A DNA stretch of 64,000 nucleotides from the NCBI RefSeq assembly GCF_050337105.1, contig NZ_JAKJSQ010000016.1, forward strand, positions 1 to 64,000, given 5' to 3'. Source of the DNA: Aliivibrio_A kagoshimensis (GTDB taxonomy: Bacteria > Pseudomonadota > Gammaproteobacteria > Enterobacterales > Vibrionaceae). Shown one piece after another: positions 24,737 through 33,713 of this stretch (within the stretch, counting starts at the first letter, position 1; every line of letters begins with the position of its first letter). The translations under genes were made by a program, and so were the position numbers. The notes beneath the pieces were generated by a model. It had not been told where the DNA came from. It made no database searches and saw only the letters and a program-made list of their open reading frames with translations.

Positions 24737-25681
24737 ATGTTTGATCCCACTCAGTTCCCTAAACCCACACTCATTCCCGTAAACGGTGTGACACTAGAAG
24801 TCTTCGAGGCCGGACAGAAAAATATTGGTAACCCCATCGTCCTCTGCCATGGTTGGCCAGAGCATGCCTTTTCTTGGCGCTATCAAATACCAGCCCTCGT
24901 AGAAGCGGGTTATCATGTTATCGTCCCAAATCAGCGAGGTTATGGCCATTCATCTAAGCCGTCGGAAGTCATCAAATATAACATTGAACATTTGTCGGGA
25001 GATCTCACCGCCCTGCTCGATCACTACGGATACGAAGACGCTACCTTCATCGGTCATGATTGGGGAGCGATGGTCATTTGGGGACTGACTTTATTGCATC
25101 CAAAGCGTGTTAACAAGGTAATCAACCTGAGTCTGCCCTACCAAGTGCGTGGGGACACACCTTGGATAGAGTTGATGGAGCAGATACTTGGCAGCGACAA
25201 CTACTTTGTTCACTTTAATCGACAGCCAGGTGTTGCGGATACAGTATTAGAACAAAATACGTCCCAATTTCTCCGGAATCTATATAGGAAAAACGAGCCA
25301 GCCAAAGAAGCTGAACAAGGCATGGCGATGATCAACCTCGCTAACTCCAAAACACCAACTGGTGATCCATTAATGAGCGACGATGAACTGGACGTGTTTG
25401 TGTCCTCTTTCGAATCCTCAGGGTTTACTAGTAGCATAAATTGGTACCGAAACCTAGATAGAAACTGGCACATATTGGCGGACGTGAACCTCATTATCCA
25501 CCAGCCTACTCTTATGATCTATGGCGAGCGGGACGTGATTCCTAAGTCGGAAAATCTGCCAGAGTTCGTCCCTAATGTCGATGTGATCAGTCTAGATTGT
25601 GGCCATTGGATACAACAAGAGAAACCAGAAGAGACCAATCAAGCCATTATAAATTGGTTAAAGCAACAGACTGTTGTCTAG
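24737..25681 (+). CDS. Alpha/beta hydrolase, epoxide-hydrolase-like
   Basis: A 314-residue cytoplasmic enzyme. The oxyanion-hole motif 'HGWPEHAFSW' (from residue 38), nucleophile Asp108 in 'GHDWGAMV', acid 'GERDVIP' and catalytic His290 in 'CGHWIQQEKPEE' match epoxide hydrolases (Asp nucleophile, HGxP). It likely opens epoxides to diols; haloalkane dehalogenase or another Asp-nucleophile hydrolase is the alternative. ATG 24737 follows AGGAG by eight bases. Its stop codon and that of the convergent LysR gene share a CTAG. Confidence 0.82.
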   Translation: MFDPTQFPKPTLIPVNGVTLEVFEAGQKNIGNPIVLCHGWPEHAFSWRYQIPALVEAGYHVIVPNQRGYGHSSKPSEVIKYNIEHLSGDLTALLDHYGYEDATFIGHDWGAMVIWGLTLLHPKRVNKVINLSLPYQVRGDTPWIELMEQILGSDNYFVHFNRQPGVADTVLEQNTSQFLRNLYRKNEPAKEAEQGMAMINLANSKTPTGDPLMSDDELDVFVSSFESSGFTSSINWYRNLDRNWHILADVNLIIHQPTLMIYGERDVIPKSENLPEFVPNVDVISLDCGHWIQQEKPEETNQAIINWLKQQTVV

Positions 25682-26601
25682 AATGCCTTCCCTAATCGCT
25701 CACCTAAACGTTGCTGTAAATATTCAAGAAACGCGGTGACTTTTCGTGAGCGATTGAAGCGCTCTGATGACATAAGAGCAACGATATCTGCCGTCGCTAA
25801 CTGATAATTAGGCAGCAGTTGCACTAATGCTCCACTTTCAAGCTCCTGTTTAACATCCCACTCAGATCGTTGAATGATCCCCTGTCCGGTAACACACCAA
25901 TCCTTGGTTACTTGACTCACGTTACTTGATAGCGGGGGTGAGATCCTGACACTGATTAAATCGCCTGTTGCCGTCTCAGTGAATCGCCACATCGTCGCAT
26001 CTTCGTCGTTCTCTCTAAGGGCAATACATCGGTGATGTTCTAAATCTAATGGGTTCTCTAATGGTAGTGCAGACTTGATGTACTCAGGCGAAGCCAATAA
26101 AAGCCTGCGATTCTTAGCCAACACCACTCTCTTAAGGGATGAGTCCTCTAAATGTCCGATGTAAAACATGATGTCTGGGCTTTTGTGTACTGACCATTTA
26201 GGAATATCCGATAAGCTGAGTTCAATTCGAGTTAAAGGATTCAGATTTTGAAATTCAGCAATGATGGGGCCAATGTGACGCTCTCCAAAACCAATCGGGG
26301 AGACTATTTTGAGATCGCCAGAAATGGCCATTCTATTGTCAGAAATATCTTGTTGTAGCCCTTCCAAATCCAATAACAGTAACTGTCCCTTTTGGGCCAA
26401 TCTTTCCCCTTCACTCGTCAGTGATATTGAGCGTGCATTTCTCTCAACTAATTTAACGCCAAGTTTACTCTCAAGTAGTTGCAATCGCTGAGAAACACTT
26501 GGTGGGGTCACATTTAATTTCCTTGCCGCTGCGGCCAAAGAGCGACTCGCGGCAATGGTGACGAAAAAATGAATATCCTGAGATGACAGCATTAACTTCA
26601 A
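25678..26601 (-). CDS. LysR-family transcriptional regulator
   Basis: A 307-residue LysR regulator with the N-terminal winged helix ('FFVTIAASRSLAAAARKLNVTPPSVSQRLQLLESKLG') and a periplasmic-binding-like effector domain. It is divergent from the TSUP permease gene (87 bases between starts), suggesting control of that exporter. Its 3' end overlaps the hydrolase gene by four bases. Confidence 0.85.
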   Translation of the reverse strand: MKLMLSSQDIHFFVTIAASRSLAAAARKLNVTPPSVSQRLQLLESKLGVKLVERNARSISLTSEGERLAQKGQLLLLDLEGLQQDISDNRMAISGDLKIVSPIGFGERHIGPIIAEFQNLNPLTRIELSLSDIPKWSVHKSPDIMFYIGHLEDSSLKRVVLAKNRRLLLASPEYIKSALPLENPLDLEHHRCIALRENDEDATMWRFTETATGDLISVRISPPLSSNVSQVTKDWCVTGQGIIQRSEWDVKQELESGALVQLLPNYQLATADIVALMSSERFNRSRKVTAFLEYLQQRLGERLGKAF

Positions 26602-26688
26602 CCTTAATTATAAAGTTAGGAGCAGTAAATTTAACTATACCCTTTAGGATGGTACAAATAGCAAAACGAAAATACAAGGGAATGCCAT

Positions 26689-27483
26689 ATGGAACATTTA
26701 TTAAATCTGAACAGCAGTGATTCGGTCTACTTACTGCTCTTCACTATCGCGGTATTAGCTGGGGTAGTCGATGCCATTGCAGGCGGTGGCGGGCTAATTA
26801 CTATCCCTAGTCTACTGCTCCTTGGATTACCACCTATGGTGGCCCTTGGTACTAACAGACTTCAAGCCGTGATCGGAGAGCTAACCACATCGCTAATGTT
26901 TATTTTCTCTAAACAACTTCCCACCAAAGGGATTGTCACTGGCATTTTTTTCACCTCAATAGGTGCATTAATTGGCTCTTTTGCGGTGAGTATTATTGAT
27001 AAAGAGTCATTGGAGATATTGCTACCAATTATGATGGTTGCTATCACGGTCTATTCGATAACGTCTAATAAGCTCAAATCAACCACCACCAGCATCGCTA
27101 AGCTTTCAACACCCCGTTTCATGGTTTTGGCTGGATTGATTATTGGTTTTTACAATGGTTTTTTTGGTCCCGGCACAGGATCAATTTGGATGCTGGCATT
27201 TGTCATATTGCTCGGTTACACCATCAAGCAAGCCACAATGGCCACGAAACCGCTTAATCTTGTTGGGAACATCGCTTCGCTCATCCTTTTCATTGTATTA
27301 GGGCACGTTGATTACACGTTAGGTTTAATCATGGGAGCAGGGCAGATTATCGGCTCTATCATTGGCAGTAAGTTTGTCATTACCTATGGCACAAGACTGG
27401 TGCGACCGGTATTTATATCCGTAACGATGATGATGACGGCAAAACTGATCTACGAACACTTACCGGTTGAGTTGTTTGTGTAG
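26689..27483 (+). CDS. TSUP (TauE/SafE) family permease
   Basis: A 264-residue inner-membrane protein with seven to eight hydrophobic segments. Family patterns are 'GVVDAIAGGGGLITIPSLLLLGLPPMVALGTNRLQ' near the start and 'GFYNGFFGPGTGSIWML' in the second half. TSUP proteins move sulfite, sulfoacetate or related organic anions across the membrane. The divergent LysR gene is its probable regulator; the substrate is unknown. Confidence 0.85.
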   Translation: MEHLLNLNSSDSVYLLLFTIAVLAGVVDAIAGGGGLITIPSLLLLGLPPMVALGTNRLQAVIGELTTSLMFIFSKQLPTKGIVTGIFFTSIGALIGSFAVSIIDKESLEILLPIMMVAITVYSITSNKLKSTTTSIAKLSTPRFMVLAGLIIGFYNGFFGPGTGSIWMLAFVILLGYTIKQATMATKPLNLVGNIASLILFIVLGHVDYTLGLIMGAGQIIGSIIGSKFVITYGTRLVRPVFISVTMMMTAKLIYEHLPVELFV

Positions 27484-27570
27484 GGATGAATGGGTCATAC
27501 ATGATCAACTCACTCGTCGAGGAGACCATGTATGCCATTGATATTAAAAATAAATCAACATTTAAATGAA

Positions 27571-28548
27571 TTAAAAATTCTTAGCTCTATTTTCAATAAT
27601 GCGTTGCTCTAAAGCATTTAACACGTAATCGACAGAGACGAAGGTAGGCGCATAGGCTTTTTCGCGATTCAAACGGATAAACTGATTGGTTTTATAGGCA
27701 TTTAAAGCGCTCTGCCAGCCGGGAGCAACATCATCAAAAGCAATATCGATGGACTCAACTTTAGCACCCGATTCAGAAGAGTAGGTACTGAAGAACCAAT
27801 CAGCATCTAATGATTGAATCAACTCAGAACTCACTTCATCACCAGCATCATCACGTTTAAAGTTATCTTTCAGAAATTGGGTTCGCGACAAGCCTAAATC
27901 AAATAAAACCTGAGTAATAATACCGGAATTTTGTCTAATTTTAATTTCTGCTTTGCCTTTACGTGGAACAGCATAAACAAATGTTTTTCCGGATAATTCT
28001 TCAGAGTATTTGTTTTTAAAATCATTAATTTTTTGTTGGTACTGAGCATAACGTTCTTCAAATATCGCCTCTTCACCTACCCAGGTTGCAACGTCACGAT
28101 AAGCATCGAATATATTAGACGTATAACGTTTAATCAATACTGTCGGAGCAATAGCAGAAAGTTTATCGAACACTTTACTTTGATATTTTACCGTACCAAT
28201 AATCAAATCAGGTTTAGACGCTTTAATTTGTTCAATATCACTTCCTTTATGGCCATAGTTAACATAGCCAGTATCAGCGAATTTAATGCCAAATACCTCT
28301 TCACCACCACGAATATACGGTTGGTTTTCAGGCAGCTTTATATAGGTTGATGTTCCCACTATCGGCGCCTGAAGATCCAGTAATATCGACGTTGCTGACA
28401 TAACATGTAATGAAGCAATTCGTTTAGGGTGTTTCATTATTTCGACTTGATTGCCAGCATGGTCAGTCACTGTCATCGTTTCCTTAGCTACCGCTTGAAA
28501 TGATAAGCCAATAAGTGTGTAGCTAATCAATCGTTTTATTAATTTCAT
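27571..28548 (-). CDS. Siderophore ABC transporter, periplasmic binding protein
   Basis: A 325-residue class-III (FecB/FatB-type) binding protein with a signal peptide (KLIKRLISYTLIGLSFQAVA). Typical elements are 'TVTDHAGNQVEIMKHPKRIASLHVM' at the start of the domain, 'KASKPDLIIGTVKYQS' and the long backbone helix before 'NKYSEELSGKTFVYAVP'. It should deliver an Fe3+-siderophore to the FecCD-type permease encoded upstream. Last gene in the operon ATPase-permease-permease-binding protein. No outer-membrane receptor gene is in the window. Confidence 0.85.
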   Translation of the reverse strand: MKLIKRLISYTLIGLSFQAVAKETMTVTDHAGNQVEIMKHPKRIASLHVMSATSILLDLQAPIVGTSTYIKLPENQPYIRGGEEVFGIKFADTGYVNYGHKGSDIEQIKASKPDLIIGTVKYQSKVFDKLSAIAPTVLIKRYTSNIFDAYRDVATWVGEEAIFEERYAQYQQKINDFKNKYSEELSGKTFVYAVPRKGKAEIKIRQNSGIITQVLFDLGLSRTQFLKDNFKRDDAGDEVSSELIQSLDADWFFSTYSSESGAKVESIDIAFDDVAPGWQSALNAYKTNQFIRLNREKAYAPTFVSVDYVLNALEQRIIENRAKNF

Positions 28549-28572
28549 GTTCTTCCTTAAAAATAAAAGGCT

Positions 28573-29619
28573 TTATTGCCTAACTAGAAAGCGCGTCATT
28601 AGAATAAAAAATAACGCGCCTATTAATGCGATAAAAACACCCGCATGAATCATTACTGGAGCGAACAGTGTTCGCCCTAGCGTATCAGCCCAGAGCGTCA
28701 TAATGGCTCCCAACAACATACTGACCACTCCAAGCTCAGTGCCTCTATAGCCAATTATGTTTTTCGCTAAAAATGTCGCTATTAACCCAACAAAACCGAT
28801 CGCTCCCACCAGAGCAATGACCGGGGCCATAGCGAAAACAGCTAAAATAATAATCAATAGGTAATACCTCTTTGCCGGTACCCCCAATGACATGGCTTGG
28901 TGATAGCCAAAATTAAGTGGATTAATGTGTCGGCCTAAGAGTAAAAATACGGTTGCCACTAAGGCTAACCAAACGATCAAAAATGCCGCGCTGAATACAT
29001 CTAGATACAAAAAACTGCCAGACAAAAATGCCATCAAATAAGCCATATCCTCAACAGTGACTGAGGATAATAAAACATCACTAAGCGCCGAAAATACGGC
29101 TCCAAAAGCAATACCGACTAAAATGATAAAAGCGCCATTTACACTTTTATGTACAAACCAAAGCACCATCAATGCCGTAAGTATCACTCCCAAAAAGCTG
29201 GCGAAAATACTGGCAGTCACAGAGCTCTGTAAAAATAGAATATAAAGCACGATGACCGAAAGTGCGGCGCCATCAGAAAGGCCGAGCACGCCGGGATCGG
29301 CCAATGAATTTCGTGCTGCTATCTGCAATAAATAACCAGAGATAGCCATTAATGCCCCTGCTGCGATAGCGCCAATAACACGAGGTAAACGTAACTGGTA
29401 AATCGTCGTCGTTGCATCATTAGTGGAAGAATCCAATGTGATCACAGAGAACACATCTTGCCAATCAACGACCACCGAACCCAGTTTAAGACTGCAAATA
29501 AAGCTGGCAATTAGCACCATAAACAAAATGCACGAAGTCCAGAAGGTTCGCTTATTAATAGGCAACGAGATAGTTGAACCTATATTAAGAATCCTATTTG
29601 TCTTGTTGTAATTGTTCAT
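28573..29619 (-). CDS. FecCD-type siderophore ABC permease
   Basis: A 348-residue inner-membrane protein with about nine to ten hydrophobic segments. FecCD marks are 'QLRLPRVIGAIAAGALMAISGYLLQIAARNSLADPGVLGLS' and the coupling region 'GVPAKRYYLL'. It forms a heterodimer with the adjacent permease, whose stop codon it overlaps by four bases. It carries the ferric siderophore to the cytoplasm. Confidence 0.87.
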   Translation of the reverse strand: MNNYNKTNRILNIGSTISLPINKRTFWTSCILFMVLIASFICSLKLGSVVVDWQDVFSVITLDSSTNDATTTIYQLRLPRVIGAIAAGALMAISGYLLQIAARNSLADPGVLGLSDGAALSVIVLYILFLQSSVTASIFASFLGVILTALMVLWFVHKSVNGAFIILVGIAFGAVFSALSDVLLSSVTVEDMAYLMAFLSGSFLYLDVFSAAFLIVWLALVATVFLLLGRHINPLNFGYHQAMSLGVPAKRYYLLIIILAVFAMAPVIALVGAIGFVGLIATFLAKNIIGYRGTELGVVSMLLGAIMTLWADTLGRTLFAPVMIHAGVFIALIGALFFILMTRFLVRQ

Positions 29620-30644
29620 ACAGTTAGCTTTTTTCTGATCAAGAAATACAACAAAAACAAAAAGCAGATACTACCAATACTGGCACTGACACCGCCAACA
29701 AGTAGAACCTTTGGTGCAATCAATGTCCGTGAAATTAAATCAGCTAGAGTCAGTAATATCCCACCTATCAACATAGATAACCATGCCCCCTTCGCCCCCA
29801 CTTCAGTGACAAATATTTTACTAATATGCGGGACAACTAAACCAATGAAACCAATGGGGCCAATCGTTGACACGACCAGTGACGCTAATAAAAAAATGCA
29901 CGTTAAGGTCATCACTTTAGTGAACCTAACGTTGACCCCCGCGCTACGAGCTTGTTTTTCGCCCATAATTAACACATCCAGTGAGCGCCCCTGGCCAAGC
30001 AGTACCACCACTGCAAATAAAGCGATAGGAAGAATACGGAGTAAATCGTCAAAATCAGAAGGACTAATATCGCCGAGTAACCAATCTTGAATATCGGTAA
30101 ACCGCAGTGGGTCCAGCTGCATTAAAAAGGTACTTAATGATGAAAACAACATAGAAACCAAGCTGCCTGCCAGTACAATGTGTAAGCTTTTGGAGATACT
30201 AGAACGGTTCATCACCTGACTCATAGCAAGGGTAAACACACCTGCGACACAAGCCCCGATAAAAGCGGGAATGAAAATATTCTCTTCTGCAATATTAAAG
30301 AAATAAATAGCACAGAGACTAAAGAATACCGCCCCACTACTCACCCCTAATGTCGAAGAAGAAACCAATGGGTTCTGTAGCAGTTTTTGCGCTTTAAACC
30401 CTGAGAGACCTAGCATTGCTCCACAACACATCGCAACCACAAAGCGTGGGAACCTCTGCTTCAAGATGATGTGATGTGTAAAATTCTGATTATCAAAATG
30501 AGTGGTTGCTTGATAAATATCTAACCAAGAGAGCGATTTTGCGCCAATACTGATGTGCGTTAGCCCAATCAACGAGATAACAAAGACGGTCAAGAACGCA
30601 ATAAGTAACCTGTAAACGTTAGGTAATGAGGTGTGTTGGTACAT
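29616..30644 (-). CDS. FecCD-type siderophore ABC permease
   Basis: A 342-residue inner-membrane permease with the same layout as its neighbour: 'LKQRFPRFVVAMCCGAMLGLSGFKAQKLLQNPLVSSSTLGVS' and 'IGPIGFIGLVVPHISK'. It overlaps the ATPase gene by 26 bases upstream and the second permease gene by four bases downstream, so the operon is tightly coupled. Confidence 0.87.
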   Translation of the reverse strand: MYQHTSLPNVYRLLIAFLTVFVISLIGLTHISIGAKSLSWLDIYQATTHFDNQNFTHHIILKQRFPRFVVAMCCGAMLGLSGFKAQKLLQNPLVSSSTLGVSSGAVFFSLCAIYFFNIAEENIFIPAFIGACVAGVFTLAMSQVMNRSSISKSLHIVLAGSLVSMLFSSLSTFLMQLDPLRFTDIQDWLLGDISPSDFDDLLRILPIALFAVVVLLGQGRSLDVLIMGEKQARSAGVNVRFTKVMTLTCIFLLASLVVSTIGPIGFIGLVVPHISKIFVTEVGAKGAWLSMLIGGILLTLADLISRTLIAPKVLLVGGVSASIGSICFLFLLYFLIRKKLTV

Positions 30645-31395
30645 GAACGCCCACCTTCTTACTACCCACTCTTAAGGTCGAGATTTCGAAAACCTGCTCC
30701 ATCATTTTATCCGTGATCACTGACTGTGCGTCCCCCTGTGCATATACACCTTGCTCAGAAAGCACAATCACCTCATCCGCATATAAAGCCGCTTGGGTCA
30801 TATCATGTAAAATGGCAATAACCGTTTTTCCTTGACGAGCCAGATCTCTTCCCATATCCAGTAATAAATATTGGTGCTTTAAATCTAAATGACTGGTTGG
30901 TTCATCAAGTAATACGATTTCTGTTTGTTGAGCTAATAACATCGCCATTCTAGCTCGTTGTTGTTGCCCCCCAGAGAGAGCAGACAAACGTTTATTAGAC
31001 AGATCCGTTATTTCCATCTGTTGCATGGCACGATCAGTAATAACCTGATCTTGTTTGCTATAACGAGAAAGGAAGCTTTGATAACAATACCTCCCTTGCA
31101 TAACCATATCTGCTACCGTCATATATTCCGGTAATGGCATCGATTGTGATAAAACCGAAATTGTACGTGCTTGTTCTTGATAGGAACATTGCATCAAATT
31201 TTTACCATTAACCGTAATCTCTCCACTATCTAGCGGTAAATGCCGCATGATTAAGTTGAATAGTGTACTTTTACCACAGCCATTCTTCCCAATAATTACG
31301 TAAAATATTCCTGGGTGAAACGTGAGAGAGACATTGTTAAGGATCGTCTGATGAGCTTGATAGGCAAAGCTCACATTATGTATGTTAAGTGTCAT
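30619..31395 (-). CDS. Siderophore ABC transporter ATPase (FecE/FepC-type)
   Basis: A 258-residue ABC ATPase with Walker A 'GKNGCGKST', signature 'LSGGQQQRARMAMLL', Walker B 'IVLLDEP' and H-loop 'AILHDMTQA', as in iron-siderophore importers. It is the first gene of the operon, an order different from the usual binding-protein-first layout. A Fur-box-like palindrome lies 32 bases upstream of its start, so iron repression is expected. Confidence 0.88.
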   Translation of the reverse strand: MTLNIHNVSFAYQAHQTILNNVSLTFHPGIFYVIIGKNGCGKSTLFNLIMRHLPLDSGEITVNGKNLMQCSYQEQARTISVLSQSMPLPEYMTVADMVMQGRYCYQSFLSRYSKQDQVITDRAMQQMEITDLSNKRLSALSGGQQQRARMAMLLAQQTEIVLLDEPTSHLDLKHQYLLLDMGRDLARQGKTVIAILHDMTQAALYADEVIVLSEQGVYAQGDAQSVITDKMMEQVFEISTLRVGSKKVGVHVPTHLIT

Positions 31396-31426
31396 AGCCC
31401 ATTAGCATAAACAAAAAACACATATT

Positions 31427-31447
31427 AAATGATAACGGTAATCATTT
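31427..31447. promoter_or_regulatory. Fur-box-like palindrome before siderophore operon
   Basis: AAATGAT and ATCATTT are perfect inverted arms around seven bases (AACGGTA), 32 bases upstream of the siderophore ATPase start codon. Sequence and context fit a Fur site. Confidence 0.7.
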
Positions 31448-31585
31448 GCAACAGTACTAAGCATAAAAAGTAAGAACTCGTATTATTCTGAGGTTTTTTC
31501 TATATCAGATAATTTGATTTAGGTTATGTTTTAGGCAGTTATTCCACGTTTTACCAAGGTATCTCTTTACAACACACCCTCTTGC

Positions 31586-31606
31586 TAATGATAATGAATC
31601 TTATTA
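31586..31606. promoter_or_regulatory. Fur-box-like site before unknown gene
   Basis: TAATGATAATGAATCTTATTA lies 12 bases before the start codon of the divergent 128-residue protein gene, overlapping the zone just upstream of its ribosome-binding site. It resembles the Fur consensus in its left half and less in its right half. Confidence 0.5.
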
Positions 31607-31618
31607 CAGGAGGATTCT

Positions 31619-32005
31619 ATGAATAATATTCACACGATTACATCAATTGGATTAACATCATTACAGCCAGATTACTCAGCAGACCCAGTACAAATGTGTA
31701 AAGACGTTATCTACACTTTAGAAGAAGAATTAAACAGAAACCCCAAATGTGTTGATTCATTAAGAGACTGGATAACGGGCTACCAGGCACTCTCAGGTGT
31801 TTACCTTCAGGAGGGGAAAATTGAATTGGCAAAGCAATGTCTGCTCATTCCGCATCGCTCTTTACTGCACATGGCTAAATATAATAGAGGAGATCATGAA
31901 CAGCGACACATCGCCAAAGAGGCAATGAAACTTACCTTGTTACCATTACTTGAATTCACAAAAATATATCCTCTTTATGATTGCAGTATTCAGGAAATCC
32001 AATAG
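31619..32005 (+). CDS. Hypothetical protein, probably iron-regulated
   Basis: A 128-residue soluble protein that I do not recognise. It is predicted largely helical ('MCKDVIYTLEEELNRNPKCVDSLRDWITGYQAL', 'EGKIELAKQCLLIPHRSLLHMA') with a tetratricopeptide-like feel but no clear repeat. It has four cysteines and no signal peptide. AGGAGG precedes the ATG, so translation should be strong. It is divergent from the siderophore importer and has its own Fur-like box, suggesting a role when iron is scarce (inference). Confidence 0.65.
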   Translation: MNNIHTITSIGLTSLQPDYSADPVQMCKDVIYTLEEELNRNPKCVDSLRDWITGYQALSGVYLQEGKIELAKQCLLIPHRSLLHMAKYNRGDHEQRHIAKEAMKLTLLPLLEFTKIYPLYDCSIQEIQ

Positions 32006-32156
32006 ACATGACAGTATGTTAACGACCACATGGGCGTCTAATACTCTCGACACTTTTATTGGATTGATTAAGATCGAGTTATCGATGGCGAATAGCTTGA
32101 CTAGCATTCTTGAGGAAGGGGTAACGCTTATTGGTTCAAAATGTGAACTCTGTCTT

Positions 32157-32186
32157 TATTAATTGATTAAGTAAAATCAATTAATA
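32157..32186. promoter_or_regulatory. Perfect 12-bp inverted repeat upstream of tehB
   Basis: TATTAATTGATT and AATCAATTAATA are exact inverted copies around the six bases AAGTAA. The element lies 40 bases before the tehB start codon and 150 bases after the previous gene. It could be a regulator site or an AT-rich hairpin; there is no T-run for termination. Confidence 0.5.
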
Positions 32187-32226
32187 GTAAGATAATCGCC
32201 TCATTTCAAAGAATTAAGTGGTTACC

Positions 32227-32793
32227 ATGAACGTTGATCTAAATAGCCGTTACGGCTTAAACCCGGCGCACAGTGAAGTGGTAGAAGCGTGTAAAATCAT
32301 TGAACCGTGCGAAACGTTAGATATGGGATGCTCGAATGGACGCAATGCCGTATATCTCAGTCAGCTAGGATTTAACGTTACCGCCATCGATAATAACCCC
32401 AGTGCAATTGATACGCTACAAAGCATTGTTAATGAAGAGGCCATCAAGAACATTAAGCCTCATGTGTACGATATTAACAGTGCTAACCTTGGTAAAAATT
32501 ATGGCTTTATCTCCTGCACTGTCACCTTAATGTTTACCAACCCTGCTCGTGTAGATGAGATCATTGCCGATATGCAGGAATGTACTCTGCCCGGTGGTTA
32601 TAACTTGATTGTTTGTGCTATGAACACAGAAGAGCACCCATGCCCAGCTCCCTTCCCCTTTACGCTACAAGCTGGACAATTGCGTGATGCTTATAACGAT
32701 TGGGAACTCATTAAGTACAATGAGAATGTTGGTACGATGCACAATGGTGCAAAACTACAGTTTGCGACCCTATTGGCGAAAAAGCTTGCGTAA
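32227..32793 (+). CDS. tehB: Tellurite-resistance methyltransferase TehB
   Basis: A 188-residue SAM-dependent methyltransferase that follows E. coli TehB closely: 'HSEVVEACKIIEPCETLDMGCSNGRNAVYLS' contains the SAM-binding motif I (residues 31-40), with 'VTLMFTNPARVDEIIADMQECTLPGGYNLIV' and 'YNENVGTMH' further on. It methylates tellurite/selenite-type substrates and contributes to resistance. The ATG at 32227 is preferred over the GTG at 32218. No tehA partner is adjacent. Confidence 0.88.
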   Translation: MNVDLNSRYGLNPAHSEVVEACKIIEPCETLDMGCSNGRNAVYLSQLGFNVTAIDNNPSAIDTLQSIVNEEAIKNIKPHVYDINSANLGKNYGFISCTVTLMFTNPARVDEIIADMQECTLPGGYNLIVCAMNTEEHPCPAPFPFTLQAGQLRDAYNDWELIKYNENVGTMHNGAKLQFATLLAKKLA

Positions 32794-32912
32794 AACAGAT
32801 ACGTATTAACCTATCTAGCGCGTTGATTATCGTACCAGCGCTCTTGTCCAATAACGAGCTAGGGGTTATTTTTCTATCTTACTTCTGCCCCATTGTGAGT
32901 TGACGCAATTAC

Positions 32913-32935
32913 TCAGTGGCGGATCATGCCACTGA
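32913..32935. terminator. 8-bp perfect hairpin downstream of tehB
   Basis: TCAGTGGC and GCCACTGA pair around seven bases, about 120 bases after the tehB stop. A TTTTT occurs 13 bases after the stem, too far for a standard intrinsic terminator. The remaining 270-base gap before the AlkA-type gene shows nothing else. Confidence 0.35.
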
Positions 32936-33064
32936 AATCACAGTAGTTTTTCTCATGGCTGACGGTTAAGGGGCCGCGCTCGGAATCTCCCAAAAGTTAG
33001 CAAAATCGCGCTTTCACCTTAGATTTATAACGTGCATATTTATGTAAATTGGTAATGTCATGAT

Positions 33065-33685
33065 TTACTCCTGAATAGAGATACAATGGTGATAATAATG
33101 CCATAAAAATATTGCTCCGATGCTTCTCGAAGGAGCCCAATGCTCAACCATTTCACACGCTTGCTTTGGTGTTGGCCTGCTATTAAGCCCTTTCAATAGC
33201 TGTAATCCGACTAGTAACCCCAAGTCATCAGAAGGAAATACATCCATCCGTCCTAATGAAAAAATAAGGTATATTTCAGCACTCCAGCGACCAAGTCCTC
33301 TGAGATTAGTGATTGCTTTTATGGCCTCTTCATCTCCGAGCCTTTTCAGAACATCAATATCAAAGGTACCATCGAGAGCAGCTCTAGCTAAGCCTTGGGT
33401 ATACTCAATCTTTCTAAAAGATAAGCCAGCTTCACGCAGGCTTTGACCTGAAATCTTCATGAATTGCTCGGGGGTAGCTCCTTCCATTAAGCAAAGGACA
33501 CGTTCCATAATTACCGTCGCTACTTTTGTAGATAGCTGCTGACTGATAATCGTAAATAAGAAAGCCTCAAAACCACTAGAACGCATCCGAGCTTCTGGCA
33601 TACCCAGTTCAATAAAAGCTTCTTTCATATCTGGGTCTACTTGAATAAGGTGTTGCATTCCTAGGTATAATGTCTTGTTTTTCAT
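33065..33685 (-). CDS. DNA-3-methyladenine glycosylase II (AlkA/HhH-GPD type)
   Basis: A 206-residue HhH-GPD DNA glycosylase. The helix-hairpin-helix is 'NLRGLGRWSAEIYLIFSLG' (about residues 127-145), followed by the catalytic Asp in 'FPSDDLGLLVG' (Asp153/154). The protein lacks the N-terminal beta domain of E. coli AlkA, as in the shorter Mag1-like glycosylases. It removes 3-methyladenine and similar lesions. It lies near ada with an EamA exporter in between, forming an alkylation-response cluster. Confidence 0.85.
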   Translation of the reverse strand: MKNKTLYLGMQHLIQVDPDMKEAFIELGMPEARMRSSGFEAFLFTIISQQLSTKVATVIMERVLCLMEGATPEQFMKISGQSLREAGLSFRKIEYTQGLARAALDGTFDIDVLKRLGDEEAIKAITNLRGLGRWSAEIYLIFSLGRMDVFPSDDLGLLVGLQLLKGLNSRPTPKQACEMVEHWAPSRSIGAIFLWHYYHHCISIQE

Positions 33686-33713
33686 AATTATCCTCTTTGT
33701 AACGTGTCATTAG

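Noticed and set aside
27496..27534. 8-bp inverted repeat CATACATG/CATGTATG after the TSUP gene
   Set aside because: The 23-base loop and absence of a T-run make a terminator doubtful, and there is no promoter context.
31950..32162. Plus-strand frame of 70 codons overlapping the end of the 128-residue gene
   Set aside because: No ribosome-binding site, an out-of-frame overlap with a better gene, and no recognisable feature.
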